NCBI RefSeq assembly: GCF_036803785.1
Contig: NZ_DAIRTR010000057.1
Location: forward strand, 1 to 18,055
Length of the DNA stretch: 18,055 nucleotides
From: Pelomicrobium sp036803785
Lineage (GTDB): Bacteria; Pseudomonadota; Gammaproteobacteria; Burkholderiales; UBA6910
Direction: 5' to 3'
Below, piece by piece: positions 7,034 through 15,813 of the stretch; position 1 is the stretch's first letter; each line of letters begins with the position of its first letter. The notes below the pieces were generated by a model. It worked only from the letters and a program-made list of their open reading frames with translations, was not told the DNA's origin and searched no databases. The translations under genes and the position numbers were made by a program.

Positions 7034-7410
7034 TCCGCACTGGTCTGTTTCGCCTTCTGTTGTGCTTCGGCCGCCACTGTCTCCCGGATCGGCCGGATCG
7101 GTCGTATCTCGATGCTGCCCACCCGCGCTGGCGGGATCTTGGAAGCGATCTGGATGGCCTCGTTCAGGTCCTGGGCTTCGATCAGGTAGAAGCCGGCGAG
7201 CTGCTCCTTGGTTTCGGCGAACGGGCCGTCGGTGACGGAGAGCTTGCCGTTTCTGATCCGAACGGTGGTGGCCGTCTGGACGGATTCGAGGGCTTCCGAG
7301 GCGAGGCAGTGGCCGCTCTGGCGGATCGCCGCGTCGTATTCCACGCAGTCCTCGTCTGGCAGCTCGGGCAGCCGCTTCTCGTCGAGATAAACCAGACACA
7401 GGTATTTCAT
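7018..7410 (-). CDS. YCII-related (DGPF) protein
   Basis: The 130-residue protein starts MKYLCLVYLDEKRLPELPDE and contains the hallmark DGPFAETKEQLAGFYLIEA of the DGPF subgroup of YCII-like proteins, which take a ferredoxin-like fold. A conserved biochemical role is not established. DGPF proteins are the standard genomic partners of ECF42 sigma factors, and one such sigma gene lies just upstream. The ATG at 7410 is chosen over the GTG at 7413 because AAGGAG lies at the right distance (6 bases). The last roughly 20 residues (VAAEAQQKAKQTSAETQ) look unlike the family and may stem from the fusion with the DUF1579 remnant. A candidate ECF42 promoter is about 200 bases upstream. Confidence 0.9.
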   Translation of the reverse strand: MKYLCLVYLDEKRLPELPDEDCVEYDAAIRQSGHCLASEALESVQTATTVRIRNGKLSVTDGPFAETKEQLAGFYLIEAQDLNEAIQIASKIPPARVGSIEIRPIRPIRETVAAEAQQKAKQTSAETQSN

Positions 7411-7606
7411 CACGCTCTCCTTTTCGGGGCAGGCGGCCCGTGTGCGGACCGGTTATTCCCCACCCGTTTTTGCGCCAAGGGCCGAGCGGTCGCATTTGGC
7501 CACCCGTGCGCTGCAGGCCTCGAAGCGCAGGTGCAAGCGGGGCTAGACCTCCTGTCCGTGGGTGGGGTGATAGGCGTACCGGGGCGTGGCGCCTGATTCG
7601 CCTATA

Positions 7607-7633
7607 GTCGTCTGGCGAAGGGTCAAATCGACA
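7607..7633 (-). promoter_or_regulatory. candidate ECF42-type promoter for the YCII gene
   Basis: On the minus strand TGTCGA (7633-7628) is followed, after a 17-base spacer, by CGAC (7610-7607). As I recall the literature, ECF42 promoters have a TGTCGA -35 element and a CGA(C/T)-type -10 element. The site lies 9 bases past the sigma factor stop and points toward the YCII gene, leaving a leader of about 190 bases. That leader also holds an orphan AGGAGG with no start codon at a usable distance. Position, direction and both elements fit autoregulated control of the module, but no experiment supports it here. Confidence 0.55.
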
Positions 7634-7641
7634 ACGGTCGG

Positions 7642-8916
7642 TTAATTTCTCAGCTCGGCCAACCGCCGCTCGAGAAAACGCCGCTGGGGCTCTTGGCGCG
7701 TCAAAGCGAGGGCGCGTTCGTAGGCGGCCCGGGCTTCCGCTGCCCTTCCCGCTCGCCGGCACAGCTCCGCCCGGGCCGCGTGGGCGAGGGGGTAGTCGGT
7801 GAGATCGCCCCGCGCCACGATCCCGTCGATCAGGGCGAGGCCGGCCTCGGGACCGTCGCGCATCGCCACCGCCACGGCCCGATTGAGCTCCACCACGGGC
7901 GAGGGCTCCACCCGCGCGAGCACGTCGTAGAGACCGACGATCTGAGCCCAATCGGTGGCTGCGGCATCGGGCGCTTCGGCGTGTACCGCTGCGATGGCTG
8001 CCTGGAGGGTATAGGGCCCGAACCGTCGCGACGCCAAAGCCTGTCTTACCAGCGCCACGCCTTCCGCGATCTGCGCTTGGTTCCACAGGGAGCGGTCCTG
8101 ATCCTCCAGTAGGATCAGATCCCCTGAACGAGACACGCGGGCGGCGCGCCGGGATTCGTGCAGCAGCATGAGCCCCAGAAGGCCGGCAGCTTCGGGCTCC
8201 GGCAACAGCTCGACCAGAAGCCTTCCCAATCGGATCGCCTCGCCCGTGAGATCAGGCCGCATGAGGCAGGCGCCCGCACTGGCGGCGTAGCCCTCGTTGA
8301 ACACCAAGTAAATGACTCGCAGTACGCTTGCCAGCCGCTCGGGGAGCTCGGCTCGCTCGGGAACCTGATAGGGAATGCGGGCGTTGCGGATCTTGGCTTT
8401 GGCGCGCACGATGCGTTGCGCGAGCGTCGGGGCGGGGACTAGGAAAGCGTGGGCGATGGCTTCCGTGGCAAGCCCGCACACCTCCCGCAGGGTGAGGGCC
8501 ACCTGGGCATCGGGGGGCAAGGCCGGATGGCAGCAGGTGAAGATTAAGCGCAACCGGTCGTCCTCGATGTCTTCCTCGTGGCTCCAGGCCGGCGCGTCTG
8601 CAGCGATCGCCTCTACCTGTTCGGCTACCGGGTCTAGGGGGTGAAAGCGTGCGCGCTTGCGTAGGCCGTCGATCGCCTTGAAGCGGCCGGTGGAGACCAG
8701 CCACGCCCTGGGATTGGCCGGCATGCCTTCCTGGGGCCATTGTTCCAAAGCGGCTCTGAAGGCATCGTGCAACGCCTCTTCCGCGAGGTCGAAGTCGCCG
8801 AGCAGGCGAATCAGGGTGGCGAGCACTCGCCGGGACTCGGCTCGGTAAATCGCCTCCACCACCTCGCGGAGGGATTCGGCCGCCTGTTGGTCTCCCACTT
8901 GGCAAATCTCCGTCAT
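7642..8916 (-). CDS. ECF sigma factor, ECF42 type, with C-terminal TPR-like extension
   Basis: The product is 424 residues from the ATG at 8916. A longer frame reaches 9006, but its 30 extra residues look non-coding. Region 2 is visible as VLATLIRLLGDFDLAEEALH and PRAWLVSTGRFKAIDGLRKR. Region 4 is visible as LRLIFTCCHPALPPDAQVAL with LAQRIVRAKAKIR. The long C-terminal part starts with ASVLRVIYLVFNEGY, characteristic of the ECF42 (SigJ-like, formerly called RpoE-like) class, and continues as helical repeats (TDYPLAHAARAELCRR, AEARAAYERALAL). In this class the extension, not an anti-sigma factor, is thought to control activity, and none is seen nearby. The DGPF gene follows on the same strand, the expected partner. 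In many genomes the DGPF gene comes first; here the order is reversed. Confidence 0.92.
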   Translation of the reverse strand: MTEICQVGDQQAAESLREVVEAIYRAESRRVLATLIRLLGDFDLAEEALHDAFRAALEQWPQEGMPANPRAWLVSTGRFKAIDGLRKRARFHPLDPVAEQVEAIAADAPAWSHEEDIEDDRLRLIFTCCHPALPPDAQVALTLREVCGLATEAIAHAFLVPAPTLAQRIVRAKAKIRNARIPYQVPERAELPERLASVLRVIYLVFNEGYAASAGACLMRPDLTGEAIRLGRLLVELLPEPEAAGLLGLMLLHESRRAARVSRSGDLILLEDQDRSLWNQAQIAEGVALVRQALASRRFGPYTLQAAIAAVHAEAPDAAATDWAQIVGLYDVLARVEPSPVVELNRAVAVAMRDGPEAGLALIDGIVARGDLTDYPLAHAARAELCRRAGRAAEARAAYERALALTRQEPQRRFLERRLAELRN

Positions 8917-9290
8917 CGGTAGCGAGAACTCCAGCGAGACTCTCCACTCGACAATGCCAGCATCGACCAGAATATCAATGTGTACATCGATGGGAAAGAT
9001 GACCAAGGCCTTGACATGCCTCTAGGGGCGGCCGGAACTCGCCGCGCTCCGCTAGTGGCTTCAATGGACAGAGGAAAATCCCCGCCAGGCGGGATGGTAG
9101 GAGATGGCTGGAGACTTGACCGCCATGGGATGGCCGTTTCAGGCCGTTGTGGTCGGCCTGCAAGACCTGCCGATCTTCTAGGGCGGCTTTGCACCAACGG
9201 AAAGGTCCAGGATTCCAAGGCGATTCCCCCGGGCAAGTGAGCATGCCCGGGGGGTGCAGTTGAAGCAGCGATAGATCCCTTGGGGCGGGC
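8917..9290. other. intergenic region with strong inverted repeats, no gene recognised
   Basis: The 374 bases between the sigma factor start and the katG stop hold no convincing gene. Open frames on both strands (8980-9240 and 8975-9244) have no recognisable domain. Structure is dense: CAGGCCG (9140-9146) pairs with CGGCCTG (9154-9160), and CCCGCC/GGCGGG meet at 9081-9093. A 10-bp stem lies at 9226-9253 and is listed separately. A TCTAGGG(G)CGGC motif occurs near both 9020 and 9178. It may be an IS or RNA remnant; I cannot identify it. Confidence 0.5.
9226..9253 (-). terminator. GC-rich hairpin downstream of katG, possible terminator
   Basis: A perfect 10-bp inverted repeat, CCCCCGGGCA (9226-9235) and TGCCCGGGGG (9244-9253), has an 8-base loop. 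It lies 37 bases past the katG stop. No T-run follows on either strand, so termination would be inefficient or Rho-assisted; RNA 3'-end protection is another possible role. Confidence 0.4.
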
Positions 9291-11483
<2,193 letters not shown>

Positions 11484-11690
11484 GGCGATTCTCCTCGGTG
11501 TAGTTGCCTGAATCAGGGAGCGTTTGCGCTCGTCGACGGCGCGATGACCGACCGTGTACCCGGTCAAGCCACCTGGGCCGGCCGAAAGCGCCGGCCGTTA
11601 CGGAGTGTTCGCTCTCCGCCGTCTTCCCGACACGCTCGCGTGGGACGCGGGGTTCCCCGGCCTCAGGAATAAGCTTAGGCTCGGCGCAGT

Positions 11691-11717
11691 AATCGTTCCA
11701 ATCGTTTGTTTCGTTTG
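11691..11717. repeat. three imperfect 9-bp tandem units in the oxyR-katG gap
   Basis: The run reads AATCGTTCC, AATCGTTTG, TTTCGTTTG, each 9 bases, ending six bases before the OxyR half-site. Units share the core TCGTT. It overlaps a weak katG promoter candidate (TTGGAA at 11701-11696 on the minus strand, TAAGCT at 11677-11672, 18-base spacer). Confidence 0.4.
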
Positions 11718-11722
11718 CTACG

Positions 11723-11759
11723 ATAGTTTCTACCTATTACCTACATATCGTCTTTGTCT
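11723..11759. promoter_or_regulatory. OxyR binding site between katG and oxyR
   Basis: The known OxyR half-operator is ATAGNTNNNANCTAT. The sequence at 11723-11737, ATAGTTTCTACCTAT, fits at every fixed position. Seven bases later a second, degraded half-site follows (11745-11759, starting ATAT). The spacing of two such half-sites agrees with binding of an OxyR tetramer. The site ends about 10 bases before the oxyR start, which suits autorepression, and lies about 240 bases upstream of katG, from which it could activate that gene. Confidence 0.75.
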
Positions 11760-11769
11760 CTACGACCCC

Positions 11770-12732
11770 ATGAATCTGCGAGATCTCAAATATTTCATTG
11801 CGCTCGCTGAGACCCGCCATTTCGGACAGGCCGCGCGACGCAGTTTCGTCACCCAGCCGACGCTCTCCGGCCAGATCAAGAAGCTCGAGGAAGAACTGGG
11901 AGTTGCGCTGTTCGAGCGCACCAAGAAGACCGTGGCGCTCACCGCCATTGGAGAGGCATTGCTGCCCCATGCGCGGCGGACGGTTGAGGAGGCCGAAGCG
12001 CTCGTCCGGCTCGCGCATGCCGGGCGCGAGCCGCTCGCTGGGCCGTTGCGTCTCGGTGCGATTCCGACCCTAAGCCCCTATCTGATGCCGCTGGTGCTCG
12101 CACCGCTCCAGCGCAGACACCCGCAACTGAAGCTGGTTCTTACTGAAGAGCTGACCGGACGCTTGCTCGAACGGCTGCGCCATCACGAGCTCGACGCCGC
12201 GCTCATCGCCACGCCGATCAAGGATCCGGAGCTCACGGCGCGTGCTCTGTTCGAGGAGCCGTTCTGGCTGGCGCTGCCGTGCCGCCATCCGCTGTGCACT
12301 CAGGACACGATCGAACGCCGTGACCTCGCTCGCCTCGAATTGCTGCTGCTCGCCGAAGGGCACTGTCTGACGGAACAGGCGATGAAAGTCTGTCGCATGG
12401 ACGCGAGCGCACGCAGCGGCGCGCAAGCGGACTTGCGCGCCGCGAGCCTCGACACCCTGCTGCAGCTCGTCGGCGCGGGCATGGGAGCAACCCTGGTGCC
12501 GGCGCTTGCGTTGCGCAGCGTCGGCACGGGGGTAGTCGCGCGCCCCCTCGAACTACGGGACGCGCGGCGGCGCGTGGTGCTGGTGTGGCGCACGAGCTTT
12601 CCCAGGACCGAGGCGATCGAGGCAATCGCCGAGGTCATCCGCGCGAACCTTCCTAATACGGTGCGGGCGCTCGGCGCTGGACCGCAGCGCGGCGCTAGAA
12701 GACAGGCTGAGGCGCGGGCGGCTCATTCTTAG
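11770..12732 (+). CDS. oxyR: LysR-type peroxide sensor OxyR
   Basis: OxyR senses hydrogen peroxide by forming an internal disulfide and then activates antioxidant genes. The ATG at 11770 gives 320 residues. The N-terminal helix-turn-helix is at about residues 4-62 (MNLRDLKYFIALAETRHFG, TQPTLSGQIKKLEEELGVAL). The redox pair is exactly at Cys199 and Cys208 in AEGHCLTEQAMKVC, the same numbers as in E. coli. The effector domain is otherwise regular (GPLRLGAIPTLSPYLMP, GAGMGATLVPALAL). The frame is open further upstream to 11554, but that part crosses the operator and is not protein-like. The gene is divergent from katG. A Cys171/Cys176 pair is extra and not known to matter. Confidence 0.96.
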   Translation: MNLRDLKYFIALAETRHFGQAARRSFVTQPTLSGQIKKLEEELGVALFERTKKTVALTAIGEALLPHARRTVEEAEALVRLAHAGREPLAGPLRLGAIPTLSPYLMPLVLAPLQRRHPQLKLVLTEELTGRLLERLRHHELDAALIATPIKDPELTARALFEEPFWLALPCRHPLCTQDTIERRDLARLELLLLAEGHCLTEQAMKVCRMDASARSGAQADLRAASLDTLLQLVGAGMGATLVPALALRSVGTGVVARPLELRDARRRVVLVWRTSFPRTEAIEAIAEVIRANLPNTVRALGAGPQRGARRQAEARAAHS

Positions 12733-12740
12733 GACGGCGT

Positions 12741-12764
12741 CGCCTGGCTTACGCAAACCAGGCG
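12741..12764 (+). terminator. possible terminator after oxyR
   Basis: CGCCTGG (12741-12747) and CCAGGCG (12758-12764) form a 7-bp stem with a 10-base loop, starting 8 bases past the oxyR stop. Only short T-runs follow (GCGTTT and CCTTTT further on). It is a weak intrinsic terminator candidate. Confidence 0.35.
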
Positions 12765-12882
12765 CGCCATCCATGCGTTTCCACCGTGCCTTTTAGGCGC
12801 GCATCCTCGGAGGGAGCCCGCCCCTCAGGCCCACCCCGCCGAGTGGGTTCGCCGACCGAATTTCCTCGGACGAGGCCAGGAA

Positions 12883-12911
12883 TTGACGTCCGAGATCAGC
12901 CGTTATATCGT
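12883..12911 (+). promoter_or_regulatory. candidate promoter of modAB
   Basis: TTGACG (12883-12888) and TATCGT (12906-12911) are separated by 17 bases and resemble sigma-70 -35 and -10 elements (5 of 6 and 4 of 6 matches). The -10 element lies inside the ModE-like palindrome, as expected for repression by steric blocking. Confidence 0.45.
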
Positions 12912-12924
12912 TTTAATCATAACG
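12901..12924. promoter_or_regulatory. ModE-like operator upstream of modA
   Basis: CGTTAT (12901-12906) and ATAACG (12919-12924) form a perfect 6-bp inverted repeat with a 12-base centre, in an AT-rich island within GC-rich sequence. It closely resembles the arms of the E. coli modA operator bound by molybdate-loaded ModE. It ends 20 bases before the modA start. A ModE gene is not in the window. Confidence 0.6.
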
Positions 12925-12944
12925 CTATCGGGAGAGGAGAGGCG

Positions 12945-13733
12945 ATGCCGCTCGCACGCCGTATCGGGGCCGCGGTAGTGGCACTATTGTGTGTTACCTC
13001 GTCCCCTGCCCAGGGATTACCCACCGTCGCAGCTGCTGCTGACCTGAAGTTCGCGCTGACCGAAATTGCCGAGCATTTCAGACGCGAGACAGGCCGCGCG
13101 GTGAAGCTCACCTTCGGCTCCTCCGGCACTTTCAAGACCCAGATCGAGAACGGTGCGCCCTTCGAGCTGTTTCTCTCCGCCGACGAGAACTACGTGTTAC
13201 AACTTGCCGACAAGGGCCTGGTACGCGACCGGGGAACCCTCTATGCCGTCGGTCGGATCGTGCTTTTCGCTCCCCATGGCTCGCCCCTGAAGGTCGATGG
13301 CGAGTTGAAAGGACTGAAGACTGCGCTCGCGGAGGGGCAGATCCGGCGTTTTGCCATTGCCAATCCCGAGCACGCGCCCTATGGCCGGGCGGCCCGAGCC
13401 GCTTTGCAGCATGCCGGCCTGTGGGCAGGCATCGAAAAGACGCTGGTGCTCGGTGAAAATGCCGCCCAGGCGGCCCAGTTTGCCGCCTCGGGCTCGAGCC
13501 AGGGCGGGATCATTCCCCTGTCCCTGTCCAAGGCGCCCGAGGTCGCCAGACTCGGCCGTTTCGCCCTCATCCCAGCCGAATGGCACGCGATCGAGCCTTT
13601 GCGCCAGCGTATGGTGCTCACGGCCAAAGCGGGCGAGACAGCCGCCATCTTTTATCGCTACCTGCAGCAGCCCGCGGCCCGCGAGGTTTTCGTGCGCTAC
13701 GGCTTCGTGCTGCCGGAGGAGGCCACGAAGTAA
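12945..13733 (+). CDS. modA: molybdate ABC transporter substrate-binding protein ModA
   Basis: ModA captures molybdate (or tungstate) in the periplasm and delivers it to the ModBC permease. The ATG at 12945 is preceded by GAGGAG at 5 bases spacing and gives 262 residues. The first roughly 24 residues form a signal peptide (two Arg, then AAVVALLCVTSSPAQG). The mature part opens with VAAAADLKFALTEIAEHF and contains FGSSGTFKTQIENGAPFELFLSAD, the oxyanion-binding segment typical of ModA. Later segments, AIANPEHAPYGRAARAAL and VRYGFVLPEE near the end, also fit. The frame is open upstream to 12786, but that part would cross the operator. The modB start is 4 bases past the stop. A modC gene does not follow. 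Confidence 0.95.
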   Translation: MPLARRIGAAVVALLCVTSSPAQGLPTVAAAADLKFALTEIAEHFRRETGRAVKLTFGSSGTFKTQIENGAPFELFLSADENYVLQLADKGLVRDRGTLYAVGRIVLFAPHGSPLKVDGELKGLKTALAEGQIRRFAIANPEHAPYGRAARAALQHAGLWAGIEKTLVLGENAAQAAQFAASGSSQGGIIPLSLSKAPEVARLGRFALIPAEWHAIEPLRQRMVLTAKAGETAAIFYRYLQQPAAREVFVRYGFVLPEEATK

Positions 13734-13737
13734 TCCC

Positions 13738-14418
13738 ATGGACTGGCAGGCCATTGTCTTGTCGCTACGGCTGGCGGTCGTTACCCTTTTCGTCCTGTTG
13801 CCCCTGGCGGTCGCCGTGGCGTGGTGGCTGGCGGTGACCTCCTTCAAGGGCAAGGCGTGGATCGAGGGCGTGCTGGCGCTGCCCTTGGTGCTACCACCCA
13901 CGGTGATCGGCTACTATCTGCTGGTGGCCATGGGCAGCCACACCTGGTTAGGCCAGCTCTATGAGCGCCTGGTCGGCCATACCTTGGCCTTCAGCTTCAC
14001 CGGTCTGGTGGTCGCCTCGGTCATCTTCAACATCCCTTTCGCAGTGCAGCCGATCCAACGCGCCTTCGAAGCCATTCCAAGGCAGATCCGCGAGGCAGCC
14101 CAGTGCTGCGGGCTGACGTTCTGGCAGGCATTGCGCAAGATCGAGCTGCCACTCGCCTGGCCGGGCATCCTCTCGGCGGCGGTGATGACCTTTGCACACA
14201 CCCTGGGAGAATTCGGCGTGGTTTTGATGGTGGGGGGCAACATCCCCGGCGAGACCCGGACGGTGGCGATTTCCATCTATGACAAGGTCCAGGCCTTTGA
14301 TCTCCAAGCGGCCGGGCAGATGGCGCTGCTCCTGCTCCTCGTCTCCCTGGTCACCATCGCGGTGAGCTATGGTTTCGTCGCCCGCCTGATGCAGCGGCGC
14401 CGACCCGCCGGCGCCTAG
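13738..14418 (+). CDS. modB: molybdate ABC transporter permease ModB
   Basis: This inner-membrane permease subunit has 226 residues and about five to six membrane helices. The first is LAVVTLFVLLPLAVAVAWWLA. The cytoplasmic coupling loop that contacts the ATPase reads EAAQCCGLTFWQALRKIELP, matching the EAA motif of binding-protein-dependent permeases. LGEFGVVLMVGGNIPGETRT is the characteristic ModB segment near the C-terminus. The ATG at 13738 starts 4 bases past the modA stop; its nearest Shine-Dalgarno-like sequence (GGAGGAGG) lies inside modA about 17 bases before it, so translation may be coupled to modA. It must pair with an ATPase (ModC or a stand-in) encoded elsewhere, since none follows here. 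Confidence 0.95.
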   Translation: MDWQAIVLSLRLAVVTLFVLLPLAVAVAWWLAVTSFKGKAWIEGVLALPLVLPPTVIGYYLLVAMGSHTWLGQLYERLVGHTLAFSFTGLVVASVIFNIPFAVQPIQRAFEAIPRQIREAAQCCGLTFWQALRKIELPLAWPGILSAAVMTFAHTLGEFGVVLMVGGNIPGETRTVAISIYDKVQAFDLQAAGQMALLLLLVSLVTIAVSYGFVARLMQRRRPAGA

Positions 14419-14801
14419 GGGCCGGTATCGGGTTGCGCCCTGGCTGGGCGCGTCGATTGTTATCGTATTGATTCCGTGCATCGTTTTTTTTTGGTCGCTC
14501 CACCCGTCAGGGCTTGGGGGTGTCCGGCCCGCCGGTCGACCGCGGCGACCCAGGGGAACCGAATCCAATGGGTGCCAAAGAATCAGTCACTTGAGCGGTC
14601 GCTCGATCGGGATCGGTCGTTTTCGGCCCCTGGCTTTCGTACAAAAGTTCGGCCATCGTGCCGCTTTGCGGGAGACTGCCTACCGATGCTTGTCTAAAAT
14701 AAACATATAAGCTGTCCGGCTCGGCGGCAGGAAAAGATGCGTTTTTTCCGGTAGTCTCTGTCGCCCTCATTAATGCTCTTGCCCGGGCGGGTTCTCGTTC
14801 G
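14419..14801. other. intergenic region between modB and the HExxH gene
   Basis: These 383 bases contain no recognisable gene and in particular no trace of the ModC ATPase Walker motifs. A 6-bp hairpin (GCGCCC 14435-14440 and GGGCGC 14446-14451) follows modB, but its T-run (14483-14492) is about 30 bases further on. An AT-rich patch at 14690-14711 with TATAAG could hold the promoter of the next gene, though no good -35 is seen at the right distance. GGAAAA/TTTTCC arms at 14730-14749 form another short hairpin. Confidence 0.5.
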
Positions 14802-15248
14802 ATGCGCGAGCTGATCCTGGTGTTGATGACGTGGATTGCGGCACATACCGGGCTGCCCGTCCCCGATCGTCCTCCTGAGGTGGTATTCACCGCCCACTGC
14901 GAGATTCAACGGCTTGCCTTTGCAGGAAAAAGGCCATGCAGCGAGACGGAGGGCGCCGTAGCGGCTTACGACCATAGAACCCGAACGATTTATCTGCCGC
15001 GCAACTGGTCCCAGGACAATGTTTATCACGTGAGCATGCTGTTGCACGAGCTGGTCCACCATATGCAGGCCGAGGAAGGGTTGCACATGGGCGTGCCCGG
15101 CATTTGCCCCGGGCGCGACCTCGAGCAGCCGGCCTATTCCGCCCAGATCGCCTGGTTGAAGGAGAAGGGAGTTGAAGAGCCGCTGGCCATGATGGGCATG
15201 AATGCGCTGTACCTCGTCATGGTCACGTCTTGCCGGCATGGCAATTGA
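14802..15248 (+). CDS. small HExxH metalloprotein of unknown function (possibly DUF6647-like)
   Basis: The 148-residue product carries a zinc-protease-like motif HELVHH (His82, Glu83, His86) in SMLLHELVHHMQAEEG. A possible third ligand, Glu108, lies in the following DLEQPAYSAQIAWL helix, an arrangement seen in gluzincin-type proteins. YDHRTRTIYLPRNW before it looks like the edge strand of such a fold. The N-terminus is hydrophobic (RELILVLMTWIAA) but short and lacks a clear cleavage site. The ribosome binding site is weak and the start is the only ATG in frame. I recall a DUF6647-type family with this layout but cannot confirm it. It ends 19 bases before the glutathione peroxidase gene, so the two are likely co-transcribed. 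Protease activity is inferred from the motif only. Confidence 0.75.
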   Translation: MRELILVLMTWIAAHTGLPVPDRPPEVVFTAHCEIQRLAFAGKRPCSETEGAVAAYDHRTRTIYLPRNWSQDNVYHVSMLLHELVHHMQAEEGLHMGVPGICPGRDLEQPAYSAQIAWLKEKGVEEPLAMMGMNALYLVMVTSCRHGN

Positions 15249-15267
15249 TGCCCAGAGGAGAAGGTCG

Positions 15268-15813
15268 ATGCGTTCCCCTAGTCTGGCGGTCGGGTTTGCC
15301 TTGATGCTATTTGTGCTTCCCGCCGGGGCGGCGGAGCCGGTGGATTGGGATGGCTTGGGGCTCGTGGCGATTGATGGGACGCCCTTCCCGAAGGGGACCT
15401 TCGCCCATAAAGTGGTGTTGCTGGTCAACACCGCCTCTTTCTGTGGTTACACCCCGCAATACAAGGGATTACAGGCGCTCTGGGAGCGCTACCGCGGCCG
15501 TGGCCTGGTGGTGCTGGGCGTGCCCTCCAACGATTTCGGCAACCAGGAGCCGGGCAGTGAGGCCAAGATCAAGGAATTCTGCGAGGTGAATTTTGGTGTC
15601 ACGTTCCCCATGACCACCAAGCAGCGGGTACGAGGGCCGGAGGCCCATCCCCTGTACCGTTGGGCGGCCCGGGCCCATGCTGAGGCGGTGCCTCGGTGGA
15701 ATTTCCACAAGCTGCTCGTTGGCCGCGATGGCCGCTTGCTAGCAGCGTTCCCCAGTCAAGTGGAACCCACCTCGCCCCAGCTCATCGAGGCGATCGAGCG
15801 TGCGCTCCACTGA
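15268..15813 (+). CDS. glutathione peroxidase family protein, Cys type, exported
   Basis: This thiol peroxidase of 181 residues reduces hydroperoxides with glutathione or, more often in bacteria, thioredoxin. The ATG at 15268 follows GAGGAG by 7 bases. Residues 1-22 form a signal peptide (LAVGFALMLFVLPAGAAE), so it acts in the periplasm. The peroxidatic residue is Cys59 in NTASFCGYTPQYKGL, encoded by a normal Cys codon and not selenocysteine. Gln93 (FGNQEPG) and Trp144-Asn145 (PRWNFHKLLV) complete the usual catalytic set. Cys105 (KEFCEV) is conserved in many bacterial members. The last 32 bases overlap the 3' end of the endonuclease V gene on the other strand. Confidence 0.95.
   Translation: MRSPSLAVGFALMLFVLPAGAAEPVDWDGLGLVAIDGTPFPKGTFAHKVVLLVNTASFCGYTPQYKGLQALWERYRGRGLVVLGVPSNDFGNQEPGSEAKIKEFCEVNFGVTFPMTTKQRVRGPEAHPLYRWAARAHAEAVPRWNFHKLLVGRDGRLLAAFPSQVEPTSPQLIEAIERALH

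Noticed and set aside
8921..8953. TGTCGA on the minus strand just before the sigma factor start, as a second ECF42 promoter
   Set aside because: No CGA(C/T) element follows at 16-17 bases, and the start codon would lie almost on the -10 position.
14435..14492. Intrinsic terminator for modAB formed by GCGCCC/GGGCGC and a T-run
   Set aside because: The T-run starts about 30 bases after the stem, too far for a standard intrinsic terminator, and the stem is only 6 bp.
15268..15813. Selenocysteine-type glutathione peroxidase
   Set aside because: The catalytic codon at residue 59 is a normal Cys codon and there is no in-frame TGA.
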